DNA of 64,000 nt from contig NW_022098021.1 in assembly GCF_002288925.2 (NCBI RefSeq), forward strand, positions 2,457,974-2,521,973, given 5' to 3'. Both the position numbers and the translations under genes were made by a program. The notes below the pieces were generated by a model, which made no database searches, was not told where the DNA came from, and saw nothing but the letters and a program-made list of their open reading frames with translations. Of this stretch, positions 1 to 13,841 are shown one piece after another. Every line of letters starts with the position of its first letter. Position 1 is the first letter of the stretch. The DNA comes from Delphinapterus leucas. Its lineage: Eukaryota; Chordata; Mammalia; Artiodactyla; Monodontidae.

Positions 1-975
1 TCAAAATCTAAAAAGTTCCAAAAAATGAAAACTTTCCAAATACATCTACTGCAAACTATGGGTGGCAAAACCTGACCTAAATTTAGATGAGGCTACTTCT
101 CATGTCTGTGTAGTTTACTGTGGGTGGGTATTCATGGTCTCACTGCAGAAATACTAATGTGTTTGATTAAAGGGAGCTGCCCAACTCTGATGGAAAAGCC
201 TCATTAAACCCAGTTTATATGCACTGGTATTAATGTTCTAATATCCAAATTCTGAAAAACATTTGGATGCAAGCGTTTCATATCAGGGACTGTGGACCTG
301 TATTTTTTCTTTTAAAGGAAGTCTAGAAAAAAACACAAAACTCCACCTAGATCAACTACCACGAAAGCCAGACAGGGTGTTCTGTGTACATTTTAATATC
401 CAAAAGCAATGAAACATATTCCAAGTGTCGAATCTGAGTTTTAAAGTAGCAAGAACTTAAGAAAGTCCCAGACAGCTGGGGACCCAGCGTTTGGGTCGCC
501 CCGGAACAGAGAATTCCAAGCCTGGTCTGCCGGATTTAGAAGACTTGTGCCTGAGGTGTAAAGATGAACATGTCCTACCTGTTAGGGCTCAGGTGTGAAT
601 TGGCCCCAGGCACACAGCCCTCCCCTGAGGCAAGGTCGGTATCAATCCAGCCTCTACCTAGAGAAGAACCATATTTAACGTATTTCCAAATACATACGTA
701 TACCACATATGTCAACTAATTTTATTCCCTAGAAAGGCGAAATAAAATCAACAAAATCAGTGAGCACCTAATAAACCTAGTATATGTCAAGTACTTTATA
801 TTCAATCATAAGAAAAGGAACCTATTAAAATTCCACTATAAAATATATAGGAAAGTTCTATCCTAATATTTCCAATAAACGCACAAATAAATACACACAG
901 GTCAGAACTTCATATAGGAAGATATTAAGTTTGATTTTCAAGGAACTGTTTCTCAGGAAATACCAGCTACAATGA
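1..975. other. Intergenic sequence past the SACS 3' end
   Basis: AT-rich and without recognisable coding sequence. A second AATAAA in minus-strand sense at 721-726 could extend SACS transcripts. In other mammals the convergent neighbour here is SGCG, but none of its exons are visible in this stretch. Confidence 0.5.
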
Positions 976-2283
976 TTTCATATGTACATTTGCTTTATTA
1001 AAATTGTGGCACTTAATAGCAGAAATTATCACATGGCTTCACATCCAGAAGCAATACAATAGTGGAGGCGCAAACATTCCTTATTACCAATAAAAGTAAA
1101 AAAGTTTTAATATGTTCCATAAGCCCTTAATTGCATAAAATATTATATTTAGCATCATTTACAGCCAGCACACTTATAGAAACTAATTATCATCACCTTT
1201 CTTTTACATTCTGCAAAAGAAGTATGTTCGTAGGACATTCAAACATGATAAAAATTAAATGTCAGTTCTGAATTGTTCGTGGGGAAAACACAAGCTGATA
1301 ATTCCTATTTTATAACTTATTGTCACATGATTTTACAATTTTTTAATGCCTTCAAAGTGAAATCCAAAAAACTCCACTAAGTGCCACGCTGAAGGACAAA
1401 AAATGTTTACTGCAGCACCTTTAGACAACAAAAGGTCACATCCTGTTCAACCACACTATATAAATTATGACGTTTGTGGAAAATATGTACAAACAAACAT
1501 AAAGCAAATGTTCTAACAGGTGACAGATGTCGCTTTGGCAGGCGGTTCTTGGAAGCAGTATTCACATCCAGAGGCCAGAACGGCCACCACTGGGGTCTCC
1601 CACGTGCTACCTTCACGAACCAGGAAGCCTGTAAACCCAGGGCGGGAGGACATCCAGAACAAGGATGTAAAGTGTACTCAGTGCGTCCCAGCAGTACCGT
1701 CTGCAGAGTCTCAATCAGGTAATATTCAGGAGTAAAGTACTGTACCATGTTATACATGTACTGAGGGTCTAATAGGTAAAATTGCAAAAAATTCATAATC
1801 GGATCCAGCTGATAAGAAAATAACACACCCAAGAGGATCCACTTAAAGAGATAATAAGCTCCAAAGACTTAGTTCCCCTCATTTGTTTAAACCAATGATA
1901 TGTCCAGTGTTTCATTAGCTGCTTCAAAAAATACTACATGGAAGACGTAAAACTAACTTCACCCTAACCAGAGACAGAGACAGACTCTTGTCTAACAAAC
2001 TGCTGAGCTTTGGTTGTATAAAGTGCAGTCCAACGAGCCGCCACCCCAGCCGGCCAGCTGCCTCCAGCAATTCCACAGTTCACCACCAGCCTCAAAATAG
2101 TTCTTAGATCCAGTTAACGTCTTCTGTTGAAATTCATGTTAACAACAACTCCAAAATTCTCCCCAAACAGTCTGCAGTGTGCTTCGCAATTCCTAAATAA
2201 CTGGCAAGGAAGCTTAAGGACAGCAATTCATACTTGTGCTACAACACATTCAAGACCCAGCTCTGCTTTTTCTTTAAGTGCGC
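976..2283 (-). other. SACS: SACS 3' UTR
   Basis: The segment runs from the TGA at 2284-2286 to just past an AATAAA on the minus strand (999-994). The resulting UTR of about 1.3 kb is similar to my recollection of the human one. An ATTAAA-like proximal signal at about 1342-1347 and a distal AATAAA at 721-726 could give shorter or longer forms. A 141-codon open frame without an ATG (1407-1832, minus) runs through it. Confidence 0.75.
994..999 (-). promoter_or_regulatory. Poly(A) signal AATAAA of SACS
   Basis: A canonical hexamer in minus-strand sense, about 1.29 kb after the stop codon, followed by GT-rich sequence near 945-965. Cleavage would be expected near 970-985. This is the best candidate for the main mRNA end; the choice over 721-726 is inference. 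Confidence 0.65.
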
Positions 2284-5200
2284 TCACACTTTTTGTTGTA
2301 TAAAATTTTCAAGTTTTATGATGATACAGGCAGTACATTCCATCACTCTCATGGCAACCTCAGAAGTGAACCTGTCATTCGGGATCTGTGGGAAAGGCAG
2401 CAGATCGGGGTACCTTGTTTTTAAACTGTCTACACCGTAAGCTTCCAAGGTATGGACGTCATTCGTCAGGCCTTCCAGATGCTCACTGTATTCCTCTATT
2501 TTCTGCGCGAGTGCAGTCGGCTTCACGTCTTTGTCGGACTTGCCCCGCACAGCATAGTCGGCGGCGATCAGAGCCAGCTTGGTAGAGAGGAAACATTTGA
2601 AGCACACCCATTCGTTGGCGTTTTTGTGGAGGTCATTCCTGGCGGCTGAGAAATTGGCTCTGGCTTGTCGCAGCCATCTGCGTGCTTCGACTGGGTTACC
2701 AACTGACTTGAAGGTGGGGGGAACAAAGAACCTCGGAGAGTAAGTCTGTCCGGCTGAAGGTGGGCATTTTTCCTTATTTTGTTGTTGCCTTTCAGATTTG
2801 TGGCTCGTTGCTTCTTGATTCCACGAAGTGTAAAATCTCTGAAATGAGTACTTCTCTGACTGAAATCGGGATGCTGAGGTTGAAAACGTTCGCCTCGAGG
2901 CTCTGTCTGCATTTTGATCTAGAAAAGCCTGCTTCTCTAATCTGTTAATTTCATTCTGCAGATGTTTAAAAACTTCATTAGCAACGTCATGGTTCTCTGG
3001 GTTTTTGTCAGGGTGCCATTTCAAATACAACCGCCTAATGATCTTTTTTCTTTCAGATTCCGGAAGCTTCCAAGCTTGCTCCACCACTGACGTCACTTCT
3101 TTTAAAATTTCTGGTAAAGAATTCACCTTAAGCTTCTTGGGGGAATGATGCTTCGAAGATGAGGTCTTGTGGCTCTCCCTACCAAAGAAAAGAGGAGGGA
3201 TGCTTCGTAGACCAGGGGCCAGGAACTCTGTAGGGCTGGTGGGTGTGGAAGGGGCACTGTCTCTGCTCTGAGAGCTTTCCTCTGGCCTTGAAAACTTATA
3301 CAGATCAAGAGAGCTAACTATTTTATATTCACTGTAACCAATATCAATCTGATATATCTTTCCTAGAAAACTAGAGTTGTCAGCATCTTCTCTTTCAACT
3401 TCCTGTACGATAATGGCGTATGTATATGTCGGCTGGTACGACCCATAGATCTCCCCACCTTCAGCATCAACAAGGTACCCGACGTATTCCCCGGGGTAAA
3501 AGACATTCATTGGGTCCATAAGCAGAGTGTAGTGAATCTCAGCAGGTATCGGAGTGCCGGGCATTGGAAGTTCAAGTTTCGATGGTTCTGAAGAGTCGTA
3601 TTTCACTCCTAAACTGTCGAGTTTCTCACTGATCCTGTAAATATCATTGCATCCTAGCATAGCAATTAGATATGAAGTGTCGGAAATCAAATTGTCGGTC
3701 GCTGATTTAAGCGTCATTGCCAAGGCTAACAGGAAGTTAATGTCTTTACTGTCTGAATGCTGTATGTAGAGCAGGATGACTGCATTCCCAAACCTCTTCA
3801 GGAAAGCAAAAGTTTCACTTCTGCTCTGAGGAATAGGATTGAAACCTTTAACTCTTAATGTTGTCTGAAGCTTCTCAAAACAGGACACTTTCAAGCCTTC
3901 TCTTAGAGCTTTGCAGAGTCGCACGGCTTTCTCCTCGTTGGCCAGAAAAGCGTTATCGTTTTCATGCTTCATGATTCTGATCAGGCCTGTGATGAACTGT
4001 TCAGAGGACAAGAGTAACTGCAGCCTGCCCTGAAGAGAGCACAGCGCTCCAAACTGGCAGACTCTGGGAGTCTCCTCATCTAACTGCTCCTCGAGGATGC
4101 TGCTCAGCAGACGAGGTCTGAGTTTCTGAGGAAAGAGCATAGTCAGCTTAGTATGGAACCCGTGGTCTTTCCCTAAGTAGCACTGGCTGAGATCCACCAA
4201 CATCTGCACACCGATATTGCCCTGGATCCTGCTCTTGTAATGCGGGGCGTCATCAAACACCAGGATGTTGGACTTCACCAGCCTCCCATCCTGGCTTGGC
4301 AGGTAGAGTGCAAGGTCCCGGATGTTCTCGAGATCGCCCCGCACCTTCACCGAGTCATTTTGTAGACTCTTGAACAAGCCAGAAACGACTCTCTTAACGG
4401 TGCGCATTTCATTAGGATCTAACTGTTTTCCTTCAGAATTTTTGAATATGCGGCTCAGCACTTCAACGTACTGCTTGGTTGAAATGATATCTTCAGTGCC
4501 TAAGTGTTTGAACAGCTGGTGAAAGGTGCCCAGTTCTAAAGGCAGCTTGTACAGATACGGTTTAAAATCAGACTCGTACTCAAGATTGATCACCACCTCC
4601 TCCGGCTTCAGAAGCTTCCAGCCATCTTCCACCATCACAAAAGCAACGCCCCGCAGTTGAAAACGGAACTCCCTTTTCTCTGCGCTGAGAAACTCGTATA
4701 TGCTCCTTAAGACCTTTGCTCTAGTCTTGACCATGTCTTCATCCAGAGTTGTGATGTTGCATATGTTCCTGCAGTTATTGATGACCTTATCCAGAGGGGG
4801 GTCCAGGTTCACATTCAGCATACTTAAAACCTGCTCCAGCTGTTCTTGGGGACCAAGGTCACTCCCTTCTTGTTCTTTGATGCTCAAGGGGGTGGCTTTC
4901 TCTGGAAGAATAGGGCATGACGTCCATAACAGCTGGAGCACGTCGCACTGCTTGAATTTTGGATTCACCTGTGCTCCGTTGAACTTTATAAGAGGAAGCG
5001 TTCCGTTTACCTCTTGATACTGAGGATGAAATCGAATGAATTCGGCAGGGGCCCGCTCGGGACATAAGAATGGTATTAAAGACAGTTCTTTCAAAAAATT
5101 TCCAGATAACAAATCCATTCGTTCTTGGAATATATGGTGGAGAAGGATATCGACTGTATTTTGCAGTGTTTCTTTAGACCAGTTTTCTGTATTAGCCCTC

Positions 5201-8200
5201 ACACTGATCTCCTTAGCAAACTGTAACAACTGCTGCTGAGAAAGGATGTGTTTTAGTCCGATATTTCTTAAGAATTCTACCCAGGATGTCATAAATGCAA
5301 CTTGATTTTTGGGTTTTATAAGTTGTTCCAATTTTTTAAAGAAGTCCTTAGGAATAAACAATTTTTCGGGAAGCATAACTTCAAAAACTCTCACAGTTCT
5401 ATCATAGAAATGTTTGGCTTGCTTTAGTCGACTGTTAGCATCATGGATTATCAATAAACTTTCCAGTTTTTCGAAAAGTTGTTCCTTGATCTCTGACAAT
5501 TCTTCAATACTTGAGAGTCTATTCTTAAGATAGATCAAATGCTCTAATTTTGCATCATAAGAGAGATTTTCAATTTTTGGTAAGAGGTGTTTCAAATAGA
5601 CCTCAAGATCATCTACAGGTACACAACCAAGCACCTCATATAGTTCTTTTAAGTGTACTTTTTCTTCAAGAAATGCAGAGGACGATGATTGTGTCCATTT
5701 TTCCACTTCAGCAGAAGGAATACTTTTTGTAAGCACATAGCATGTTCCAAATTTCGCAATGCTCATATAGCGACCACTGATGGATTTGTAGCATGGAAGT
5801 GACTTTAAAATTTTTATGTCATCTTGGGACATCAAGTGATTCAAATTGCAGTTGAAATACATCAGAAGTGCTTCAAAGTCACTTTCCACTAATTTTTCAG
5901 TTCTAAAAGTTGAGGTTTGGACCATATAATGCACAGCCTTCAAAATGCTTGTGGGGCTCTCTATGTTTGCTGTGTAACATGACAACAGAGGAACAAATGC
6001 ACTGTCTTTGGAGCAGATTTTGTTCAAAGCAAGCTGAATACAGCCAGCTTTCATGAGAGCATGAAAAACCTTATCACTCTGGCCATTTGGAAAGACTGCA
6101 ATGTGCATGAGACTTAGAGGAAGCAGAACATCACCTTCGGGAACTACAAGCTGATTGGCTGACACAGTAAACTTTGTTCCAGGGAGCAATGCCCAGTCTT
6201 TTAGGGTGTCAACAACAGTGTCAAAGGTTGCTTTTGTCTCTTCTTGATCCTCTTTCACATTTACGGATTCGCTGATAAAATGCCATGCACTCTTAAGCCA
6301 AGACTCACTCGTAAAACTGTCTTTCCACTTTGTGCAACTTTTGGTCTTATATTCACGGGGCAACACAGAGGATAACAAGTCAGCAAAGCTGGAAATGTCA
6401 AACACTTTTGCAACTTTACAGTTCAGTAAAATATTACTGTACTTCAGGTACAATGTATTCATGAACAAGTCTTTGCGGGATGGAATCAATTCATGGTATG
6501 TTGTTAGAAACTTGGGTCGTTTTGCATCAAAAGTTTGCAAAACACTGTCTAATGTAATGAGAAGGGGCAGTCCCTCCACTTCAATCCCGTTTTCTTCTGC
6601 ATCCTTAAAACAGTAATCAACTAAGAGTTTTAAACTGTGAAAAAGTTTCAGGTTAGTCTGCTGGAGACGACAAGGCAGCTTCCCAATATGGCAATTAGTA
6701 TCGGGAGAGGAAAACGTCATTAAAAAAGATCGCACATCAGCAGGGGTGACATAACTAACAGGAATATCGGCGTCTATCAGACAGTGGTACAGATTAGCAG
6801 TTTCATCACAGTTATAAACCAAGTTGAAGCCAATTTCCAAAAGCAGGTGTTTCAGCCTATAGACATTCTCTGCCACTGTTTTGCGTGTGGTGATGTTATA
6901 GTCTGCATTTTTAAGGTGGTGTAATTCATCCTGCAGCAAATTGTCAAAAAATGGTCTCGTTTTATTTGAAGTCGACATATTAATCCAGGTGATTATAACT
7001 GCAGAGTGCAGGTCGGAGCCATCAATGTTCGGAGCCCGCACAACGGGTAAAAGGCGCTTCATGTCCTCGTGGATGCAGCTGTAAAGTGCTTTCACCAGAC
7101 AGTATAAATCTGGCTGTAGATCAAGCCTGTTGACTGGGAAGAATGACAAAAACTTCTTTAAGGTGTCCTTTACAACATGAATAGGCGTGTTCTGTAAGAC
7201 CGATAACGTCGGGTCAGAACCAGGGAAATAGCGCTTTTTTAACTGGATTAATAACTCGACGTACGCGGGAGCGATCAGGGCCGTCATTAAGCTGTTGTTC
7301 CAGTCACTCCGAACGCCCACCCCGTTGTCATCCCGCCACAGGTTCCTCCTGGCTGAATCGAGAGCAAAGTGGCCGTTCACGTGAAACGGTAACCCCGTCT
7401 CTAAAGAGAGGGGCAGAAAGCAGAAGGCCCTGTGGGGCTTTTTGTAGTTGTGGGTGATGCAGGCAGCTACTCCACCACGTGGGAAGAGAGTGATATCTTG
7501 GTTCTTGTGAGCTGATATAACGCTCTTAGATACTTTCTCCATACTTGAAAAACCTGATCTATTACAAATTAGCCAGGTGGTAAGGTTTCCCTCAGAGTCC
7601 TCCGTATCCATAGTGTAGGTGATCTGCTGAACCGGTATGTCCTTGAGCGGCCTCTTTTTAGTGACACTGTCAATTACAAATGCGTGAAACTGCTTCCTTT
7701 TCAGCCTGTCTCCATCGGTGATGTTGCCCTTCACAGAATACAGCACGTTTAGGGCTCCCGTAGCTTTATCTATTTCACAAATAGAAATTTTTTCCATGTG
7801 ATTAAGAAACATTAAAAGTTCAGCCCCATCTGACCGCAGTTTGTCCAAAAGATTCTGGACCATTCTGTCTGATGATGGAACTGAAGAAATTTCTGAAACT
7901 TTTGCCATTTCTGCATTACGAAGAGGAAATCGAAACATTGTGCAATTATCCAGTTTAAAGTGGGTTCCCAGGTAAAGATCCAGAACATCTGAGAACTGTG
8001 TCCTAAAATCTGCATCCAAATCTCTAAACATGCGTCCAGGACTAACAGATGTGGCTCCTGGTGCGTATCTGGCATGAGGATCAAAAATACACAGGATGTC
8101 ATTGCCGGAAATAAAAGAAGGGCAGTCTGTAATGTGATACACAGAATTGAATCCTATTCCGTACTGTCCGGTTTTACACGGATTTCCTTCCTTGGTGCCT

Positions 8201-11200
8201 TTCCCGAGGTTCTGAATCCCTCTGACATCGTCTTCTGTGAAAGGCTGGTTGTTGTACACACACAGTGCTGGCCCCTGCAAGGGGGCCCACTTGTCGTCAA
8301 ATATCCTATCAACTGGATGCTGTCGAGGGTCAAACACAAAACAGATTTCTGTAGCCTTTGCATCGTCAGCATTCTGAAGAAGTTCTTTCAGCATTTCCTT
8401 TTCTGAAGGATAGGCATTAAGGATACTCTTAATTCTGCTGGTCAGTTTTTCCTTCTGTCCAAATTCAGTGCCCAGTGTTGTAAAGCAGATGTTGGACGCA
8501 TACCTTTCTAAGGCTTTATGCCGCTTTGGTACTGCTCCTAGTTTCACAGCCACTTCCCTGGGTATATCTGCATGACAGTATTTTACAGTGCTATCCTTTA
8601 CTTTTATCCAGGGACAATCATTGTAACATAAAGATTTTGCAGGGAGAAGCTTAAGATTAGTATCTGGCAATAATATTTGGCCATAATTTTTCTCACAAAA
8701 TTCTTGTTTCTTTTCTCTAATGAGACTCCATATTCCTTCACTGATTATTCGCCGGCAAAGCTGAAAATTCTCTTCTGTTATTTGTTTTGTTTCTTTTTCT
8801 TGAGCAATAGATTCCAAAACAAGGGCAAAATCTTCAACAGTAAAAGACTGCCTCACACCCACACTTTCAAAAAGTTCACGGAAACTATTTTTATATTTAT
8901 TAGGCAACTGATAAAGGTATGGGGCTGCTTCAAAATTCAAATGAAAAGCAATTTTTTCTGAGTCAACATATGCACTCTCAACTAGAATGAAGCTAAACGT
9001 TTTTAACTTTTCAATAATTGATATCTTAGTGATGTCACTTTGCATCATTGCTTCATGAAGGTATTTGTAGCAAGCATTGGTGATGTTCTCCTGGTACAAT
9101 GTGATTCCATCATCAACTGATTTTGCAACTTCTTTCAATTGGTTTATGACCAGGTCAACTGTGGGCTTCCGCAGTAACCCCAAAAACTCTTTAACAGCCA
9201 GTGGCACTGAACCGCAGCCTCTGAAGGAATGTGAATTTTCGTTTAGAACTGGCTGCAAAAGACAAACTATATCCTGATGCTCAGCTGTATAAAGGTCGGT
9301 TGCTGCAAACATGGTCTCAGGCTTAAAACTGTTACCTTTCCAGTCCAAAGAAAAACCTGCTGGTTTTGTGAGAAATGGGAGGAAGGGGATTGTTTGATAT
9401 TTTGCAGCAAAATCCTTTGCTCTAGGATCCCTTATTTTTAGTTTTTCATCAATAAGACTTAACAGGATGCTACTTCTTAGACAAGCAGCACCGTGATCAC
9501 TTTTATTAATTTCAGCTACTGACTCGGCACGTTCTAGCATGTCATCCCATAAAATATCATCTTTTGCCATACCTAACTGGACGAGTTTAATCAGAATAAT
9601 AGGATTTAGGTAGTCCTGAGTAGACCCGTAAGGAAATCGTCCATCTTTAGTATCAAATAACTTTGCAACCCGTCCTTCAGGGTGGATTAATCTTGATGGT
9701 AAAACCAGAGGATGCCCCTCCAGAGAGCAAGGGATACATGGAGTAACACGAAGAATTCCTGAGAACTCATCGACTTTCTCATTCAGAACAAAATTCATTA
9801 AAGGATCTCTGAGTTCTGCTTCAATTTCTTGAATATTTGGAAAAAACACTTCTGAAAAAAACTGTTTCTCTGAAAATGTATTTTCAAGCAGTATCTGTTT
9901 GCAGCCAGCTTCTTCAAATCCTAATTTTACTGAAGAAGGAAGTTCAACAGCACAGAGGTTTTTCGACCCAGTCTTCTTGAGGTATTTCAAAAATATCTTG
10001 AAGGCTGCTGGGCCAACATCTCTTCTCTTAAGTATACAGTCATCTAGAAATCTCACATTCTTCATGGAAACCCATGTGGATCCATCAGAGAAGACTCTTG
10101 TCAATTCCTTCCCTTTCCCGTGAGCTATATCTTCATAAAACCCTTGACAAATTACAGAGAAGTCATCATGAACCAGATCAGGGTCAGGCCACACTGCATG
10201 GTAAGTATAGTCCATCAGCTCCCCACTCATGGCCAGGTCACGCAGGATGCTGAGTGCCTCTAGGTAAGCTTTCACAACCACGTGTCTCATGAAGGTGGTG
10301 TTCCAGCGTCCTTTCGTGTCTGTCTTCCAGATCTCTTTCCTGTTTGAAGTAACAGCAAAGCACCCGTTGATGTGAACCGGCAATCCTGTTTTGATTCGTA
10401 GGGGCAAATAGCAGAACACCTCTCCAGCCTGTGGTCTCACAGCCCACTTCCGGTCCTGGATCTCAGCCAGAAAAACTCCCACAGCCCCACAAGGAACCAC
10501 TCCCAGCCTTCTCCCACTCTCACTCAGGGAAAACTTGAGAGCCTCTCCTGTATCCATGCAGGTACATATAAGCCACATGGTACACTCCATTGTTTTTTGT
10601 GGTAACTCATCCGATGGCTTTTTGGATTGGCCGGACTTAGCCATTTCAAAGAGAGCAGCTGGGTCGTCATCTGGACCTCTAAAAAGTGGCGACTGTAAAT
10701 CAGCAATCCTTCTGAACACGTGGTGAAATTCCTCCACTGTGATCTGAAGGATGCAAGCTGACTTGGGTGCGTCAGCGGGGAGCTTCTTGTTACTGCTGTC
10801 GCAAGTCTTCATGAGCTTAGCAGCTTCTTTTAAAACACTGATGACAGGTGCAATCAGTGCTTTGGAAGAGCACAATTTTTTTTTAATTATGATTGTATCT
10901 TGAGCTAAGCTGGGGTTGGTTTCCTCAATTTTCAAGTACTTCAGATACATTGAGGTTACACTCTGAGTGAAAATGATAAGCCTGTGTCCACAGAGACTGA
11001 ATTCATCCACGAGAGAGTAAATGTCTGCTGTGTTGTAGCAGGTGCTGCTAACTTCACTCACTCTGGCTTCCTGCTGAGTTCTAAAGGACAGTCGGAACAG
11101 AGTCCCACTGTAGCTGTAAGGTGCTTCCACGGTCAGAGGTAACTGACAGCCAAATACGTCTATGAATGGTTTGAACTGATTAGGAAATTTCCTAAGTCTT

Positions 11201-13841
11201 TTCTGCTGTTTACTCCAATTAATTTTGATCCCGGGATTAGATCTGTCTTTAATGTGTTTACTGATGTGGTTTATGTTGGGATCAAACATTATCATGAATT
11301 CTCGACTCATGATGATGGGAATGTCGGTGATGTGGTACACGGAATTAAACCCAAGACCAAATTTCCCAACTTTGTCAACTTCTGCCCTCTTTAAAGATTC
11401 CCCTAGCCTTGTTATGTTCACAAAGTCCGAATCTGAGAATTGAGAGTTGTTGAACGACCACAGAGCCGGCCCATGACACGCTGCCATCCCCGGGTCCAGG
11501 AGATTCTCTCGAATGTCCATGTTTCTTCTCATGTCAATCATGAAGCTGCATTCTGTTGCATTTGCGTCGTCAGCATTTTGAAGAAGTTCTTTAAAGATAT
11601 CTGACACTGAAGGGTATTCTTCCAGAATATTTTTAATTCTTACAGTCAGTGGTTCTCTTTGTCCTGACTGCTCAAAGCCCATGTTTTCAGGGTTGATCAG
11701 TCTTGTACTGAGGCACGGGACTTTCAGCCACTCTGCAGTTTTCATGGGTATGTCCTCATGCACCAAAATGATTGGTTCCACGGAATCTTCCAGTAAGTCA
11801 TTCAGGTCATCAACTTTGATGTCACAGTAACAGCATTCATGAATTGGCTTCATGATAAGCTTGGAAGGATCTCTGCTATGATGTATAGGAACTGGTGTGT
11901 TGAGGCTTGCTGGAATCTGATTGCTATAAAGCCATCGGATAATATTCAACATAAGATGAAGATTCTGTTTGCTTTCTTGGTCACTGAGGTCTTGGCCGCT
12001 TTTGAGGTACACCTTCTGAATGACCATGGAAATGTGATCTGGCGTCAGCTCCTCTACTGAACCGCAGGCCTTGAACAGCTGGTGGAACTTTGCCATGGTC
12101 TTAGGCACACTGTGCAAATAAGGCTGAAGGTCAAGATCATAAAACGGTTTTATCACAGCTTGGGCGAGAGGACAGAACTTTTTGCCAGTCCAAACCCATG
12201 GAAATTTTAAGGCTCTAAAAGCATCCTTCCCTTCATTTAAATGATCATGCATGAATCCATAAATTTCGAGCAAAATGTGCTGGAACTGATAGTAGTCTTC
12301 ATCACTAAAGGTGTTCGAAGTGTACCAATCGACAACAATTTTAAAGTGCTTTAAGACAGCATTGATATCAGGTTTTGTGAAGATACCTAAAGCTTCTTCC
12401 ACGTTCACATGGACACTCTCAACAAGAGGAAGTGATGAGCCGACCAGAATGGCATGGGCCGCGTCGCACATGTCCGCGGGTGCACAGAGATCCCAGAGAT
12501 CCCCTTTCCAGACTAAGGATCCTGGGTAGTTTGGAGGCCTTTGCTTGCAAGCTGGAGCCCATTTTATTTTCTTCAGGGCCATCTTCCCTTCAAGTGACTG
12601 CAGCAGGGTGTGGTTCTTATTTAAGACCAGTAAGAGTGTTCTGGCTTTCTTCAGGAGAATTTCCTGATTTGGACAAGAGCTGGCCTGTAAAGCTTCAATT
12701 TTTTTAGCCACTTGCACAACATCTTTCTCTTTGAGACTGGCTTCGTTTTTTAAACCAATCTGTCTTAAAGAGTGAAGAATATCTGGTGAGGTAAAAGCTG
12801 AGGGTGGGAAACAAGTTTCTTCTTCATCATAGAAGAGGTCCTTTAATACTTCCACATCAGGGTCAAAGAGCTCACTGGCCGACACCAGCCGCTCCTGTGA
12901 GATCTGAATGAATTTTAATGGCGTTAGCCAATCAAGCACATTTGGATTCTCATTTTTAAGAGAGGATAGATTCTCGAGGACCCACAGCATAAGGTGTGTC
13001 ATCTCCTCATGTGAATAAAATGCATTTTCGATGTCTTTTAGGATAAGCTTTAGGCAGCTGGTGGTCTTTACCTTCTCCACCTTGAGCAGGTTTGCCAGGC
13101 GGATGGTGGCCTCGTCACTGCTGTCCACGACTGAGATGGAGAGCCGCAGGCCCGCCGGGAGCCTGGATGTGTGGTGCAGGACCCTGCAGCCCTTCAGCTT
13201 GGTGTAGGAGGAGATCCCCTGACTGGATGAATAGTTAATGCGCTTGAATATTGTCAGTTCCTGAATTACTCTTTTCTCCTTTTCACTGCTATCAGTTAAG
13301 TTAGCTAAGAACTTCCTTAGGGCGTCTTTGTGCGTTGGAAGGAGCGACGCAACCTGGTGGCACAGCTTCTGCAGAGGCATCTTCTCCATCATCTGCAGAA
13401 CAGCGCTTGGGGATGGCGAACGGATGTATTTTTTAATAAGTGGATGTTGTATGGAGGCATCTAATTGCTTAAGGACAATCCCTCCAAGTTTTCGTACAAC
13501 GTCAGCTAAAAATTCTGGGAGCTGTGCTTCAGATTCATCATCTAAAATGACTAATGAGGGGATCCTGAGTCTGATGAGTTCCACGCACGTCTGACCTTCT
13601 TCTAGTGCGGTTCTAGGGATTAGTGGCATCTCATCAAATAAAGTCAAATCCTCTGAAAAATGTATATAGAGATTCTTCCACACCATTTTAAGCCATGAAA
13701 TAGGTGGGTGCTTTTTGTCTTCATCACATGGATACCACTGAACAATCAACTCCCTGCCAGGCCAGAATGTGTTCACTACTTCTTTGATAAGACGTGCAAA
13801 ACGTTCTGGGTTTAGAAGCTGTAGCTGGGTACACGGTCTTC
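2284..13841 (-). CDS. SACS: SACS giant last coding exon (residues 730-4581 and stop)
   Basis: The acceptor is tgatttacag|G at 13843-13842. The exon reads open for 11,558 coding bases to TGA at 2286-2284. The long ORF seems to begin at 13776, but that is a GTG for Val752 inside the exon; the true entry is G|GA-R-P-C-T-Q at 13841. It holds the rest of repeat 1 and repeats 2 and 3, each with N-A-D-D-A and G-(F/Y)-G-(L/I)-G-F-N-S-V-Y-H motifs. Then come a region where an XPC-binding-like fold is reported (near residue 3,660 in human), the J domain with K-W-H-P-D-K at 4337-4342, and the HEPN domain from about 4450 to the C-terminus. Such huge uninterrupted coding exons are typical of vertebrate SACS. 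Confidence 0.99.

Noticed and set aside
1..960. 3' exon of the convergent neighbour SGCG
   Set aside because: No coding similarity or plus-strand poly(A) arrangement is visible; the gene probably ends outside the window.
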